The notes beneath the pieces were generated by a model. It saw only the letters and a list, made by a program, of their open reading frames with translations, was not told the origin of the DNA and did no database searches. From positions 417,558 to 481,557 of the forward strand of contig NZ_NGNR01000002.1 of NCBI RefSeq assembly GCF_002198115.1: a stretch of 64,000 nt of DNA, written 5' to 3'. Shown piece by piece: positions 25,849 to 34,813 of this stretch; position 1 is the stretch's first letter; every line of letters starts with the position of its first letter. The position numbers were made by a program, and so were the translations under genes. Origin of the DNA: Robiginitalea sediminis (GTDB lineage: Bacteria; Bacteroidota; Bacteroidia; Flavobacteriales; Flavobacteriaceae).

Positions 25849-28719
25849 TTATTTGCCGGTGGCGTTTTCTTCCACAGCTTCCCGTTCGGGGTACAACTCA
25901 CGGCACAAAAACCGGGCCGTATGCCCCTGGGAGGAGGCGCAGACGTCCTCCGGGGTTCCGGTGGCTACTACGGTACCCCCGCCTCGGCCGCCTTCCGGTC
26001 CGATATCGATCAGGTGGTCCATCATCTTGATCACATCCATGTTATGTTCAATGATCAATACCGAATTCCCTTTGTCTACTAATTTGTCCAGAACTTCCAT
26101 AAGTACCCGTATGTCTTCAAAATGCAGCCCGGTTGTAGGTTCGTCCAGGATGTAGAAGGTGTTCCCCGTATCCCTTTTGGACAGTTCCGTGGCGAGTTTT
26201 ACCCGTTGGGCCTCCCCCCCTGATAGTGTCGTGGACTGCTGACCCAGGGAAATATAACCCAGCCCCACATCCTGGATGGTTTTCAGCTTACGGTAGATTT
26301 TCGGGATGTGTTCGAAAAAGGAAACCGCCTCGTCTACCGTCATTTCCAATACATCGGAAATGGATTTGCCCTTATATCGGATTTCCAGGGTCTCGCGGTT
26401 GAAGCGCTTGCCATTGCAGGTCTCGCAGTCAACATAAACATCGGGGAGGAAATTCATCTCGATCACCCGCAGGCCGCCGCCCTGGCAGGTTTCGCACCGG
26501 CCGCCCTTAACGTTGAAACTGAACCGGCCTGGCTTATACCCCCGGATGGCTGCCTCGGTGGTTTTGGCAAACAGTGCCCGAATTTCCCCGAAGACCCCGG
26601 TATAGGTAGCCGGGTTAGACCTGGGAGTCCTTCCTATGGGCGATTGGTTGATATCGATAACCTTGTCGATGTGCTCCAGGCCGCTTATGCTTTTGTAAGG
26701 CTTTGGTTTTTTGACCCCATTAAAATAATGGGCATTCATGATGGGGTAAAGGGTCTCGTTAACCAGGGTCGACTTGCCGCTGCCGGACACCCCGGTTACC
26801 CCGATCATTGTCCCAAGAGGGAAGGACACATCTATGGCCTTGAGGTTATGCCCGGTACATCCGGTCAGGCGGATTTGCTTCCCGTTGCCTTTCCGTCGCT
26901 CGGAAGGAACAGGTATCCGACGGGTGCCACTGAGGTACTCCGCAGTGAGGGTAGGGTGGGTGAGGATGGCCTCGGGAGGGCCTTCCGAGATGATTTCACC
27001 CCCGTGTTTCCCGGCCTTGGGCCCGATGTCCATCACGTGGTCTGCCTCTTCGATCATATCGCGGTCGTGTTCTACAACGACCACGGAGTTCCCCAGATCC
27101 CGCAGGGATTTAAGGGACCGGATCAGGCGGTTGTTGTCGCGCTGGTGCAGCCCGATGCTCGGTTCATCCAGAATGTAAAGCACCCCAACCAGCTGGGACC
27201 CGATCTGTGTCGCCAGGCGGATGCGTTGGGCTTCACCCCCGGAAAGGGTTCGAGAACCCCGGTTCAGGGACAGGTAATCCAGCCCCACATCGAGCAAAAA
27301 ACCAACCCGGCTGCCGATTTCCTTGATAATCTCGGAGGCGATTACCTGCTGGTCTCCGCTGAGTTTCTCTGGCAAGGCTTCGAAAAAGGCCGCCAGTTCC
27401 CCGATGTCCATGCCCGCCAGGTCTGCGATACTTTTTCCGTCTACCCTGAAATAAAGCGATTCCCGGCGAAGTCTCGTCCCGCCGCATTCCGGGCAGGTTA
27501 CCTTGTCCATAAAATCATGGGCCCACCGTTTGATACTGGTAGAATCGCTATTCTTGTATTGTTCCTGGATGAAACGTGCAATCCCTTCATATTCTATGCG
27601 GTACTGACGTTTCACCCCAAGGCTTTTGGAATCCACCGCGAAGCGTTCGTCCCCGCCGTTCAATATAATCTCCATCGCCTCATCCGGGATATCCCCAATT
27701 GGGTCGGCCAGATCGAAGCCATAGCGCAGGGCAATGGTCTCCAGTTGTTTGAAAGCCCAGGATTTTTTGTACTCTCCCAGGGGAGCCAGCCCCCCGGCAC
27801 GGATAGATCGGGTAGGGTCCGGGATGATCTTCCTGAGGTTCACCTGATGTACGTGGCCCAACCCGTTGCAATTGGGGCACATCCCTTTCGGAGAATTAAA
27901 GGAAAAGGTGTTGGGTTCGGGTACCGGATAGGAAATCCCGGATTCAGGGCACATCAGGTCCCGGCTGAAAAACCTGGGATCTTCCTGGCCTTCCTCCAGG
28001 ACCATCAGGACATCCTCCCCGGCGTACATGGCTGTCTGAATGGACTCGTCCAGGCGTTTCAGAGTATCCTCGGTTTCCGTTACCTGTAGGCGGTCTACCA
28101 CGATTTCGATATCGTGAGTTTTGTACCGGTCTACTTTCATTCCCTTCTCCAGATCCCGGATTTCGCCGTCTACGCGGACCTTCACAAAACCCTGTTTGGC
28201 AATCTGCTCGAAGAGTTCCCGGTAATGGCCTTTCCGGGAGCGCACCACAGGTGCCAGGATGTTGATCCGCTTTCCCTGGTAGTCCGAAGCGATCAGGTCC
28301 CGGATTTGGGTATCCGTGTAGCTGACCATTTTCTTGCCTGTATTATAGCTGTAGGCATCCGAGGCCCGGGCAAATAACAACCTCAGGAAATCGTATACTT
28401 CTGTGACGGTGCCTACGGTAGACCGGGGTGAACGGGAAGTGGTTTTCTGCTCGATGGCGATAACAGGGGAGAGCCCGTCTATCTTATCGACATCGGGCCG
28501 TTCCAGCCCCCCCAGGAACTGGCGGGCATAAGCGGCGAAGGTCTCGATATACCGGCGCTGTCCTTCAGCGTAAATGGTGTCGAAAGCCAGGGAGGATTTC
28601 CCGCTGCCCGACAACCCGGTAATCACGACCAGCTTTTCACGTGGGATGGACACATCCACATTCTTCAGGTTGTGTACCCGCGCCCCCTGGACCCTGATGA
28701 ATTCTTCTTGTTGGCTCAC
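25849..28719 (-). CDS. uvrA: Excinuclease ABC subunit A
   Basis: UvrA is the damage-recognising ATPase of nucleotide excision repair. It loads UvrB at distorted DNA. The protein has 956 residues from a GTG at 28719 (reading [19 protein letters not shown]); a TTG at 28731 is also in frame, but the GTG gives the usual UvrA N-terminus. Two ABC ATPase halves are present: Walker [10 protein letters not shown] near 36 and GVSGSGKST near 640, and two LSGGEAQR signatures. Zinc modules include CPESG...CPNC, CPECGG and CETCQGG...CETCNG. All parts are complete. The gene leads the uvrA-LOG-barrel minus-strand run. Confidence 0.95.
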   Translation of the reverse strand: MSQQEEFIRVQGARVHNLKNVDVSIPREKLVVITGLSGSGKSSLAFDTIYAEGQRRYIETFAAYARQFLGGLERPDVDKIDGLSPVIAIEQKTTSRSPRSTVGTVTEVYDFLRLLFARASDAYSYNTGKKMVSYTDTQIRDLIASDYQGKRINILAPVVRSRKGHYRELFEQIAKQGFVKVRVDGEIRDLEKGMKVDRYKTHDIEIVVDRLQVTETEDTLKRLDESIQTAMYAGEDVLMVLEEGQEDPRFFSRDLMCPESGISYPVPEPNTFSFNSPKGMCPNCNGLGHVHQVNLRKIIPDPTRSIRAGGLAPLGEYKKSWAFKQLETIALRYGFDLADPIGDIPDEAMEIILNGGDERFAVDSKSLGVKRQYRIEYEGIARFIQEQYKNSDSTSIKRWAHDFMDKVTCPECGGTRLRRESLYFRVDGKSIADLAGMDIGELAAFFEALPEKLSGDQQVIASEIIKEIGSRVGFLLDVGLDYLSLNRGSRTLSGGEAQRIRLATQIGSQLVGVLYILDEPSIGLHQRDNNRLIRSLKSLRDLGNSVVVVEHDRDMIEEADHVMDIGPKAGKHGGEIISEGPPEAILTHPTLTAEYLSGTRRIPVPSERRKGNGKQIRLTGCTGHNLKAIDVSFPLGTMIGVTGVSGSGKSTLVNETLYPIMNAHYFNGVKKPKPYKSISGLEHIDKVIDINQSPIGRTPRSNPATYTGVFGEIRALFAKTTEAAIRGYKPGRFSFNVKGGRCETCQGGGLRVIEMNFLPDVYVDCETCNGKRFNRETLEIRYKGKSISDVLEMTVDEAVSFFEHIPKIYRKLKTIQDVGLGYISLGQQSTTLSGGEAQRVKLATELSKRDTGNTFYILDEPTTGLHFEDIRVLMEVLDKLVDKGNSVLIIEHNMDVIKMMDHLIDIGPEGGRGGGTVVATGTPEDVCASSQGHTARFLCRELYPEREAVEENATGK

Positions 28720-28778
28720 AGTATAAAACAAACAGCGAAATTACGATTTTAAGGCCGAAAACGGAAGGTGACTATAAA

Positions 28779-28810
28779 TTTGATTATTCCTCCGGGCGGC
28801 CCTAATTTTG
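28779..28810 (+). promoter_or_regulatory. Consensus promoter for the gene at 28832
   Basis: TTTG (28779-28782), 20 bases, then TAATTTTG (28803-28810). Both elements match the Bacteroidota consensus exactly. The predicted start is near 28815, giving a leader of about 17 bases. Confidence 0.75.
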
Positions 28811-28831
28811 AGGCAAAACATTAAAACAAAT

Positions 28832-29359
28832 ATGGAAATACTCGGCATAGGATCCCGTATCCGCCACCCTGAACACGGCCCGGGAGTAGTTGTGAATGTG
28901 AGCTCCCGGCACTATTGGGTTTCCTTTATGGAGACCGGTCTTGAAACAATCGATGTCGATGCTGAATTCGAGGTCATTGAGGCCTTGCAGGACGATGTGG
29001 ACACCATAAGTTTCTCGGAGGTGGAAATGACCCTGATCCGCATCCTGAGGAAGTGGAGCGATATTTCCACGTTGGTGCCCCTGGCCGACCGCTGGAAAGG
29101 GGGCTCCCTGGTGCTGAAACCCGGAGATCCGGGGCTTGCTGAAAAGGAAATACCCATCGACACCTTTTTTCATAAGATCGTCATGGTGCGGGACCGCCTT
29201 CGTGTCATGGAGCAAAAGATCAATGCACACCCCGGGATGTCAGATGCTGAAAAAATAGAGCTCCAGCAATACATAACCCGGATATACGGAAGCCTGACCA
29301 CTTTTAATGTCCTCTTTAAATCCAAAGGGGACCAGTTTATAGGCGAACGTACCAAGTAA
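28832..29359 (+). CDS. Conserved flavobacterial protein with a tudor/CarD-like N-terminus, function unknown
   Basis: 175 residues from the ATG at 28832, chosen because it follows a perfect promoter. The first 60 residues (GIGSRIRHPEHGPGVVVNV...YWVSFMETGLETIDVDAEFEVIE) form a small beta-barrel of the kind seen in tudor, KOW and CarD-like domains and at the UvrD C-terminus, so contact with RNA polymerase or nucleic acid is possible. The rest is helical, with 'RDRLRVMEQKINAHPGMSDAEKIELQQYITRIYGSLTTFNVLF'. It has no signal peptide and no catalytic motif. It is divergent from uvrA, which may hint at DNA-related work, but that is only context. Confidence 0.75.
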   Translation: MEILGIGSRIRHPEHGPGVVVNVSSRHYWVSFMETGLETIDVDAEFEVIEALQDDVDTISFSEVEMTLIRILRKWSDISTLVPLADRWKGGSLVLKPGDPGLAEKEIPIDTFFHKIVMVRDRLRVMEQKINAHPGMSDAEKIELQQYITRIYGSLTTFNVLFKSKGDQFIGERTK

Positions 29360-29369
29360 GGCGGGTAGC

Positions 29370-30047
29370 TTATACGGCAGGGCGCACTTCCTCCCAGGTC
29401 GCCACCTCAAATTCTTTTTCATCCACTGGCTGACCATAAAAGGCGCACGCCGGGGAAGCGCTGGTGCGGTTCGAAAACAGGCTGACACTGCCCTCAGTCC
29501 CCAAAAGCCCATAGTGACGACGCCTGTCGTACAACATCCAGGACTGGGACCCGAAGCGTTGTCGTAACCCTTTGCTCAAAAGGGGCAGGATGTCGTATTC
29601 GGGGCTTACATTACACCGGGCAGGTTGGGAACCGGATGGCGTAAAAATCAAACGCTTTTCCAACCGCTCCCTGGCAACCGATACTTTCATGGCCAGGTGG
29701 CTTACCTCGGATTCCAGCACCCGGCAGGTATCCCGGTCTTTCTGAGTTGCCGGTAAAAGCACCTGCAGATATCTCAGGAGCAAGGATTCAACCCCCTCGG
29801 CCTCCGAAAGGAAGGCAAAATATACCAAACGCTGCTTGGCTGTTCCTTTCTGCCCAAGCCATTCCCATAAGTAATGGGCGCGTTCCGGGTCGTAAGGCAG
29901 GAATTGAAGTGATGCAAAGAGGTTTGCCTGGGTTCCGGAAGCCTTGCGGACCGTGCGGGTCACATCGGAGGAGGCCAGCGCCCAGGAAGCTGCAGAGAGA
30001 AAACCTTTAAAGGTCCCATCGAAAATACCGGTTTCTGAAGTTGCCAT
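29370..30047 (-). CDS. DUF4130 / TIGR03915 family putative DNA-metabolism protein
   Basis: 225 residues from the ATG at 30047; a longer frame to 30095 would run through the operators and is rejected. The N-terminus 'IFDGTFKGFLSAASWAL' and the C-terminal block 'CNVSPEYDILPLLSKGLRQRFGSQSWMLYDRRRHYGLL' match the DUF4130 signature. In other bacteria this protein is paired with a radical SAM protein (TIGR03916), and the pair is proposed to act in DNA repair or modification. No radical SAM gene is adjacent here. The gene is divergent from a LexA-type repressor with repeated operators between the two, so damage-linked control is likely. Some family residues may have drifted, since the middle section (residues 100-150) is low in similarity to what I remember of the family. 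Confidence 0.75.
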   Translation of the reverse strand: MATSETGIFDGTFKGFLSAASWALASSDVTRTVRKASGTQANLFASLQFLPYDPERAHYLWEWLGQKGTAKQRLVYFAFLSEAEGVESLLLRYLQVLLPATQKDRDTCRVLESEVSHLAMKVSVARERLEKRLIFTPSGSQPARCNVSPEYDILPLLSKGLRQRFGSQSWMLYDRRRHYGLLGTEGSVSLFSNRTSASPACAFYGQPVDEKEFEVATWEEVRPAV

Positions 30048-30062
30048 ACGTGTAATGATAAA

Positions 30063-30134
30063 TGGATATATTCCAAAAATACGTAAATAATCCAAATATG
30101 GAAATAATCCGCAATAAATTTTGGAAATTATCCA
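30063..30134. promoter_or_regulatory. Cluster of TGGA-N5-TCCA operators between the repressor and the DUF4130 gene
   Basis: Three 13-base inverted repeats are visible: TGGATATATTCCA (30063-30075), TGGAAATAATCCG (30099-30111) and TGGAAATTATCCA (30122-30134). A weaker copy, CGTAAATAATCCA, lies at 30082-30094. Centres are 19, 17 and 23 bases apart. The last site sits between the -33 and -7 elements of the plus-strand promoter, and the first overlaps a minus-strand TATTTTTG (30081-30074). This placement suits the adjacent repressor controlling both genes. Confidence 0.75.
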
Positions 30135-30149
30135 TAATTTGTATTTTTG
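30121..30149 (+). promoter_or_regulatory. Promoter for the S24 repressor gene
   Basis: TTG (30121-30123), 18 bases, TATTTTTG (30142-30149), an exact -7 element. An operator copy at 30122-30134 overlaps the -33 element, which fits autorepression. The start near 30155 gives a leader of about 28 bases. Confidence 0.65.
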
Positions 30150-30182
30150 ACTTGACAGGATATCTAAGCTGTCTTAAAGTAT

Positions 30183-30938
30183 ATGGATCAGGACATCAGT
30201 ATTAAAAGGTTTACCGAACTACGTCGGGAGCTCGGGTTTACCCAGGCCGAATTCGCAGAAAGGCTTGGCATTCCCAATACCACCGCGGATATCGAGCGGG
30301 GCAGGACGAAGCTGTCCGGCATGGTTGTAACCGAACTCCTGCGGCAGTTTAAGATAAACCCGCTCTGGCTTTTTGGAAATAGTGACAAGCAGCACCTGGA
30401 GACTTCCGGAGTAAGTGTTATGCCAAAAGTAGTCACGGTAGATTCGGCCGATAATGAAAATATTGTGTTGGTTAACGCCAAGGCAGCGGCAGGGTATCCG
30501 CAGAACATACAGGATACCAGCTGGTACCGGCAACTGCCGGCCTTCGACCTTCCCATTCCTCAATTCCGGAATGCCACTTACAGGGGCTTCCAGGTAGAGG
30601 GGGACAGTATGATGCCCAACCTGCGACCGGGCGACTGGGTCCTGGGCCGGGCCGTGGAGGACTGGAAACATGTGAGTGCTGGCCGAATATATGTAGTGGT
30701 CCTTCAGGATGCTGTCATGGTGAAGAAAATTGAAAAACTCCCGGGCAGTGGTACGCTCCGGTTGATTTCCCTCAATGAATCCTATTCCCCTTATGAGATC
30801 AGCGAAAGCCAGTTGCAGGAAGTTTGGGAAGTCAGCAGCAAGATCACTTTCGGCGTAGACGCCACTACGGAAAACGGCCTGTTGCGGCAATTGCAGCAGT
30901 CTATGGAGGAACTCAAGCAGAAACTGGGGCAGGCGTAA
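30183..30938 (+). CDS. XRE-family repressor with S24 (LexA/CI-type) autoprotease domain
   Basis: A DNA-binding regulator that probably self-cleaves on DNA damage. Of 251 residues, 9-62 form an XRE helix-turn-helix ('TQAEFAERLGIPNTTADIERGR'). The C-terminal S24 domain has an Ala-Gly cleavage site at 103-104 (KAAAGYP), the nucleophile Ser142 in GDSMMPNLRPGDW, and the general-base Lys181 in VMVKKIE. The Ser-Lys gap of 39 residues is close to the 37 of LexA. The C-terminal tail (about 225-251) is a short coiled coil. It is divergent from the DUF4130 gene with four operator-like repeats between them, so it likely represses itself and that gene. No phage genes are near, so a chromosomal regulator is favoured over a prophage repressor. 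Confidence 0.88.
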   Translation: MDQDISIKRFTELRRELGFTQAEFAERLGIPNTTADIERGRTKLSGMVVTELLRQFKINPLWLFGNSDKQHLETSGVSVMPKVVTVDSADNENIVLVNAKAAAGYPQNIQDTSWYRQLPAFDLPIPQFRNATYRGFQVEGDSMMPNLRPGDWVLGRAVEDWKHVSAGRIYVVVLQDAVMVKKIEKLPGSGTLRLISLNESYSPYEISESQLQEVWEVSSKITFGVDATTENGLLRQLQQSMEELKQKLGQA

Positions 30939-30956
30939 CTCAGTATCCTTATTCGG

Positions 30957-30988
30957 GTGCGAATCTGGGGTATACCTTCACCTCGCAC
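30957..30988. terminator. Weak inverted repeat between convergent genes
   Basis: GTGCGA (30957-30962) and TCGCAC (30983-30988) form a 6-base stem with a 20-base loop, followed by ATTTTCC. It lies between the converging S24 repressor and gamma-glutamyltransferase genes. As a terminator it is poor, so this is tentative. Confidence 0.25.
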
Positions 30989-31026
30989 ATTTTCCTAAAG
31001 AAATACGGCCTGTCTGATTTTTAAAC

Positions 31027-32745
31027 TCAGAACCCGACCGCGGTATCATCTCCCCTGGGGTCGGCACCACCTTCCAGCCGTCCGTCCGGCAAGACCCTTA
31101 TAGCATCCACTTTCCCGATAATGGGGGTCCGGTTTTCATTGATGTGGTACCCCAGGTTCCTCAGGCTGTCCTTCAGGGCATCTGAAAACCCTTCAGGTTC
31201 AAAAACAATCAGGTCCGGAAGCCACTGGTGGTGAAAACGCGGCGCACTAACCGCTTGTTGCATACTCTGCCCGAACTCATAGACGTTCAGGATGGTCTGG
31301 CTTACGGCTGTAATAATGGTAGAGCCGCCAGGGGTTCCCACCACCATCCAGAGTTTGCCATCCCGCTCCACGATGGTCGGGGTCATACTGCTGAGCATGC
31401 GTTTTTCCGGTGCAATACTGTTGGCCTCAGCACCTATCAGCCCAAACATGTTCGGCACCCCGGGTTTGGCGCTGAAATCGTCCATTTCATTATTGAGAAA
31501 AAACCCGAGGGGGGTACAATAGAGCTTGGAGCCATAGGCCCCGTTGAGGGTAGTGGTCGCAGATACTGCATTTCCCCATTGGTCCACAATGGAATAGTGG
31601 GTGGTTTCTTCGCTTTCCCGGAGCATGAGCTTTCCTTCACTGACCTGGTCGGATGGGGTGGCGGAATCGAAGGAGAAGGTTTTCATTCTTGCTTTTAAAT
31701 ATTCGGCATTCAGCAGCTCCTCCATGGGAATATCCACGAAATCAGGGTCCCCGAGGTAGTAGTTCCGGTCTGCGTAGGCCCGTCGGGCCGCCTCGGTAAA
31801 GAGCTGGATGCTCCGGGAGGTATGCTGCCCCATGGAGGCCAGGTCATAGGGTTCCATCATCCGGAGGATTTGCTGCATGGTAACCCCCCCGCTGCTGGGC
31901 GGCGCCATGGAAATCACCTTCAGGTCCTTATATTGGAACACAACCGGATCGCGCCAAACCGCCTGGTAGCGCGCCATGTCTTCCATGGTAATGTATCCGC
32001 CCCGCTCCTGAAGGAACCCCACCAGGGTCCTGGCGGTTTCGCCTTTGTAGAATTCATCCCGCCCGTTGTCTGAGATCCGTTGCAGGGTGCGGGCCAGGGC
32101 AGCATACCTGAGGGTATCGCCGGGCTGGCAATCGTTGGCAAAGAGAATGCTATCGCCGTTTACTTCTGCCATTACCTCAAAGTAACTCGCCAGCCTTTCG
32201 GCCTGTTTCTCCGTCACACGGACACCCCGCTCACACAGTTCAATGGTAGGGGCGAGAAGCTCGGACATGGGCAGGGACCCAAAGCGACGGTGCACCTCGA
32301 ATATCCCGGCAATAGTTCCCGGTACACCCACTGCGGTAGCCCCTTTCCGGCTCAGATCCGGGACCGGGTTTCCCAGAGAGTCCAGGTACATGTCCTTGTG
32401 GGCAGCCAATGGGGCTTTCTCCCGGTAGTCGAGGCTCCCGGCTTCCCCATCTGCCGTACGGTACACCATAAAGCCACCCCCGCCAAGGTTGCCAGCAAAT
32501 GGATAGGCACTGGCCAGGGCAATTTCGGTTGCCACCATAGCATCGAAGGCATTGCCGCCCTTACGCAGGACTTCCAAACCAATCCGGGAGGCTTCCTCCC
32601 GGGCAGAGACAACCATGGCCTTTTCGGCCACCACGCCGGTGGGGGCAGCCTCTGGCTGGCTGCAGGATACAAGAGTCATCAATGTCAGCACTATGCCGGG
32701 AAGCGCTGGTTTAAAGGAATGTCTGAAGATGCGGTACAGGTTCAA
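31027..32745 (-). CDS. ggt: Gamma-glutamyltransferase lipoprotein
   Basis: This enzyme hydrolyses or transfers the gamma-glutamyl group of glutathione and related peptides in the periplasm. It is a 572-residue precursor with a lipoprotein signal (lipobox LVSC). The Ntn-hydrolase autoprocessing point is at the Thr-Thr of EETTHYSIVDQWGNAVS (about 375-391), where the large and small subunits separate. 'TLNGAYGSKLYCTPLGFFLNNEMDDF' and 'GTPGGSTIITAV' complete the active-site motifs. It overlaps the upstream ACP phosphodiesterase gene by 4 bases. Glutathione salvage is the standard role. Confidence 0.93.
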   Translation of the reverse strand: MNLYRIFRHSFKPALPGIVLTLMTLVSCSQPEAAPTGVVAEKAMVVSAREEASRIGLEVLRKGGNAFDAMVATEIALASAYPFAGNLGGGGFMVYRTADGEAGSLDYREKAPLAAHKDMYLDSLGNPVPDLSRKGATAVGVPGTIAGIFEVHRRFGSLPMSELLAPTIELCERGVRVTEKQAERLASYFEVMAEVNGDSILFANDCQPGDTLRYAALARTLQRISDNGRDEFYKGETARTLVGFLQERGGYITMEDMARYQAVWRDPVVFQYKDLKVISMAPPSSGGVTMQQILRMMEPYDLASMGQHTSRSIQLFTEAARRAYADRNYYLGDPDFVDIPMEELLNAEYLKARMKTFSFDSATPSDQVSEGKLMLRESEETTHYSIVDQWGNAVSATTTLNGAYGSKLYCTPLGFFLNNEMDDFSAKPGVPNMFGLIGAEANSIAPEKRMLSSMTPTIVERDGKLWMVVGTPGGSTIITAVSQTILNVYEFGQSMQQAVSAPRFHHQWLPDLIVFEPEGFSDALKDSLRNLGYHINENRTPIIGKVDAIRVLPDGRLEGGADPRGDDTAVGF

Positions 32746-33338
32746 AGGAGTTTCAGTTTTTGACGCGAAAAGATAACCAATTCAGCAAAAAATGTTTCAA
32801 ATTCCCCCTGGAATTTATCGTAGTGCAACCAGAGGTCTTCAATGGCCTTATGCATCCCGCTGCGGTGACGCGTGCGCCGGTTCATGCCTTCCAGGACCCG
32901 GGCAATCCCATCCATTTTCCCGTAGTTAACCAGCCAATTGTCCGAAACCATGTAGGGCATCATGCGCTGTACGGATTCCGGCAATTCCTGGAAGCGGGCC
33001 TCCAGCAGGTCATAAAAGCGATCCACGAAAAGGTCCAGGGGGACACGGTCGTATTCCCCGTTGTACGCCTCCCAGTTGCGCGCCAGGAAGTGGTCGTAGA
33101 AGATATCCACGATAACCCGGCTGTAATGCCCGTATTTGCCATGCAGGCGCTTGCTGCTCTGGCGGGTAACGGGATGAGTATCGGTAAAGGTGTCTATTTC
33201 GCGGTGCAGCAATACCCCTCTTTGTATGCCGGAGGGGAATTCCAGGTAGTCCTTTCCGCGGATGCTGTCCGCGATAAAATTCCCCAGGGTAACATCATCG
33301 TCCCCGAAGCTAAGGTATATATGTGCTAAAAAGTTCAA
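32742..33338 (-). CDS. acpH: Acyl carrier protein phosphodiesterase
   Basis: AcpH removes the 4'-phosphopantetheine arm from ACP. The 198-residue protein begins at a TTG codon (33338) reading MNFLAHIYLSFGDDD, the typical AcpH N-terminus. It has the HD-like metal residues in 'GNFIADSIRG', 'GVLLHREIDTFTDTHPVTRQS' and 'VIVDIFYDHFLARNW'. No upstream in-frame ATG fits. It overlaps ggt by 4 bases, so the pair is co-transcribed. Confidence 0.9.
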   Translation of the reverse strand: MNFLAHIYLSFGDDDVTLGNFIADSIRGKDYLEFPSGIQRGVLLHREIDTFTDTHPVTRQSSKRLHGKYGHYSRVIVDIFYDHFLARNWEAYNGEYDRVPLDLFVDRFYDLLEARFQELPESVQRMMPYMVSDNWLVNYGKMDGIARVLEGMNRRTRHRSGMHKAIEDLWLHYDKFQGEFETFFAELVIFSRQKLKLL

Positions 33339-33396
33339 TCCGTTGCAGCGCTCAGGGACTAAAGTACGAAAACATGCGTTAGACAGGGGAAGCCCT

Positions 33397-33404
33397 TATA
33401 TTTG
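33397..33404 (+). promoter_or_regulatory. -7 promoter element (TATATTTG) for glmM
   Basis: An exact TAnnTTTG match 16 bases before the ATG at 33421. No clear TTG lies 17-23 bases upstream. The predicted leader is about 12 bases. Confidence 0.45.
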
Positions 33405-33420
33405 TCAAAACCAATTTCAG

Positions 33421-34809
33421 ATGACCCTGATCAAATCCATTTCCGGAATCCGAGGTACCATAGGGGGTAGGCCCGGAGACAATCTCACCCCCCTGGACAC
33501 TGTTAAATTTGCAGCGGCCTATGGCCAATGGCTGCGGGAAGAATGCGGCAAAGAGCGCCCCAGGGTTGTCATCGGGCGGGATGCCCGCCTTTCAGGGGAG
33601 ATGATCCACCAACTGGTTGCACAAACCCTGGTAGGGATGGGGTTTGATATCATCGACCTGGGTCTTTCCACCACGCCTACCGTTGAATTGGCCGTGCCCG
33701 GCCAGCAGGCAGACGGGGGGATAATCCTCACCGCCAGCCATAACCCGAAGCAATGGAACGCCCTGAAATTATTGAACAACAAAGGAGAGTTCATAGATGC
33801 CCAGCAGGGGATGCGCATCCTGGAATCCGCAGAATCAGAAGACTTTTCTTTTGCAGAGGTGGACGACCTGGGTAAGATAACCCAACACGATGCCTACCTG
33901 GACCTCCATGTGGAAGAAGTCCTCGCCCTGGAACTGGTACAGGCGGAAACCATCCGCGCCAAAGGGTTTAAAGTAGTGGTAGACGGGGTATGTTCTACCG
34001 GGGGAATTGCAATTCCCAAGCTCCTGAAGGCCCTTGGGGTAGAAGTCGTGGAGTTGTATTGCGAGCCTACCGGGCATTTTCCCCATAACCCGGAGCCTCT
34101 CAAGGAGCACCTTACAGATATTTGTGCTAAGGTGGTTCAGGAGGGTGCCGACTTCGGTATTGTAGTGGACCCGGACGTAGATCGCCTGGCCTTTATCGAC
34201 GAGAAAGGGGAGATGTTCGGAGAGGAATATACTCTTGTGGCCTGTGCGGATTATGTCCTGGGCAAGACGCCGGGCAATACGGTTTCCAACCTTTCGTCTA
34301 CCCGGGCCTTGCGGGACGTTACCCAGTCTCATGGCGGGCAGTATTTTGCAGCCGCCGTGGGAGAAGTAAACGTGGTGGCGGTCATGAAAGCCCATAATGC
34401 GGTAATCGGGGGCGAAGGCAATGGGGGCATTATCTATCCGGCCAGCCATTACGGCCGTGATGCCCTGGTGGGCACGGCCCTTTTCCTTATGCTCCTCAGT
34501 GAAAGCGGACTCTCGGTAAGTGCCCTGAAGGCCGGGTATCCCCAATATTATATGAGCAAAAAGAAAATCGAGCTGACCCCGGGGCTGGACGTCGACGCGC
34601 TTTTGGCAACCCTTGCCGGAACCTATAAGGAGGAAGGGCCCAATACAGTGGATGGCGTTAAAATCGATTTTGATTCCGGCTGGGTGCACCTGCGTAAATC
34701 CAATACCGAACCCATCATACGGATCTATACCGAAGCCGGGTCCCAGCAGGAAGCAGATGCCCTGGCAGACCGGTTTATTGGGGAAATCAGGAACCTATCA
34801 GATCGCTGA
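33421..34809 (+). CDS. glmM: Phosphoglucosamine mutase
   Basis: This enzyme converts glucosamine 6-phosphate to glucosamine 1-phosphate for UDP-GlcNAc, peptidoglycan and lipid A. The product has 462 residues from the ATG at 33421 (MTLIKSISGIRGTIGG, the conserved N-terminus); longer frames upstream run through the promoter. The phosphoserine loop is ILTASHNPKQWNALK at about 103-117, the metal loop VDPDVDRLAFID near 251-262, the sugar loop GGEGNGGIIYP near 332 and the phosphate-binding loop RKSNTEPIIRIYTEA near 425. All domains are complete. A PMM/PGM bifunctional role is possible, as in many Bacteroidota. Confidence 0.92.
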   Translation: MTLIKSISGIRGTIGGRPGDNLTPLDTVKFAAAYGQWLREECGKERPRVVIGRDARLSGEMIHQLVAQTLVGMGFDIIDLGLSTTPTVELAVPGQQADGGIILTASHNPKQWNALKLLNNKGEFIDAQQGMRILESAESEDFSFAEVDDLGKITQHDAYLDLHVEEVLALELVQAETIRAKGFKVVVDGVCSTGGIAIPKLLKALGVEVVELYCEPTGHFPHNPEPLKEHLTDICAKVVQEGADFGIVVDPDVDRLAFIDEKGEMFGEEYTLVACADYVLGKTPGNTVSNLSSTRALRDVTQSHGGQYFAAAVGEVNVVAVMKAHNAVIGGEGNGGIIYPASHYGRDALVGTALFLMLLSESGLSVSALKAGYPQYYMSKKKIELTPGLDVDALLATLAGTYKEEGPNTVDGVKIDFDSGWVHLRKSNTEPIIRIYTEAGSQQEADALADRFIGEIRNLSDR

Positions 34810-34813
34810 GGAT

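Noticed and set aside
26308-28089. A 593-codon plus-strand open frame opposite uvrA
   Set aside because: It is the mirror of a highly conserved gene in GC-rich DNA, has no family motifs, and is Pro/Gly/Ala-biased as shadow frames are.
30183-30938. S24/XRE repressor as a marker of a prophage
   Set aside because: No integrase, structural, lysis or att-like sequence nearby; neighbours on both sides are ordinary chromosomal genes.
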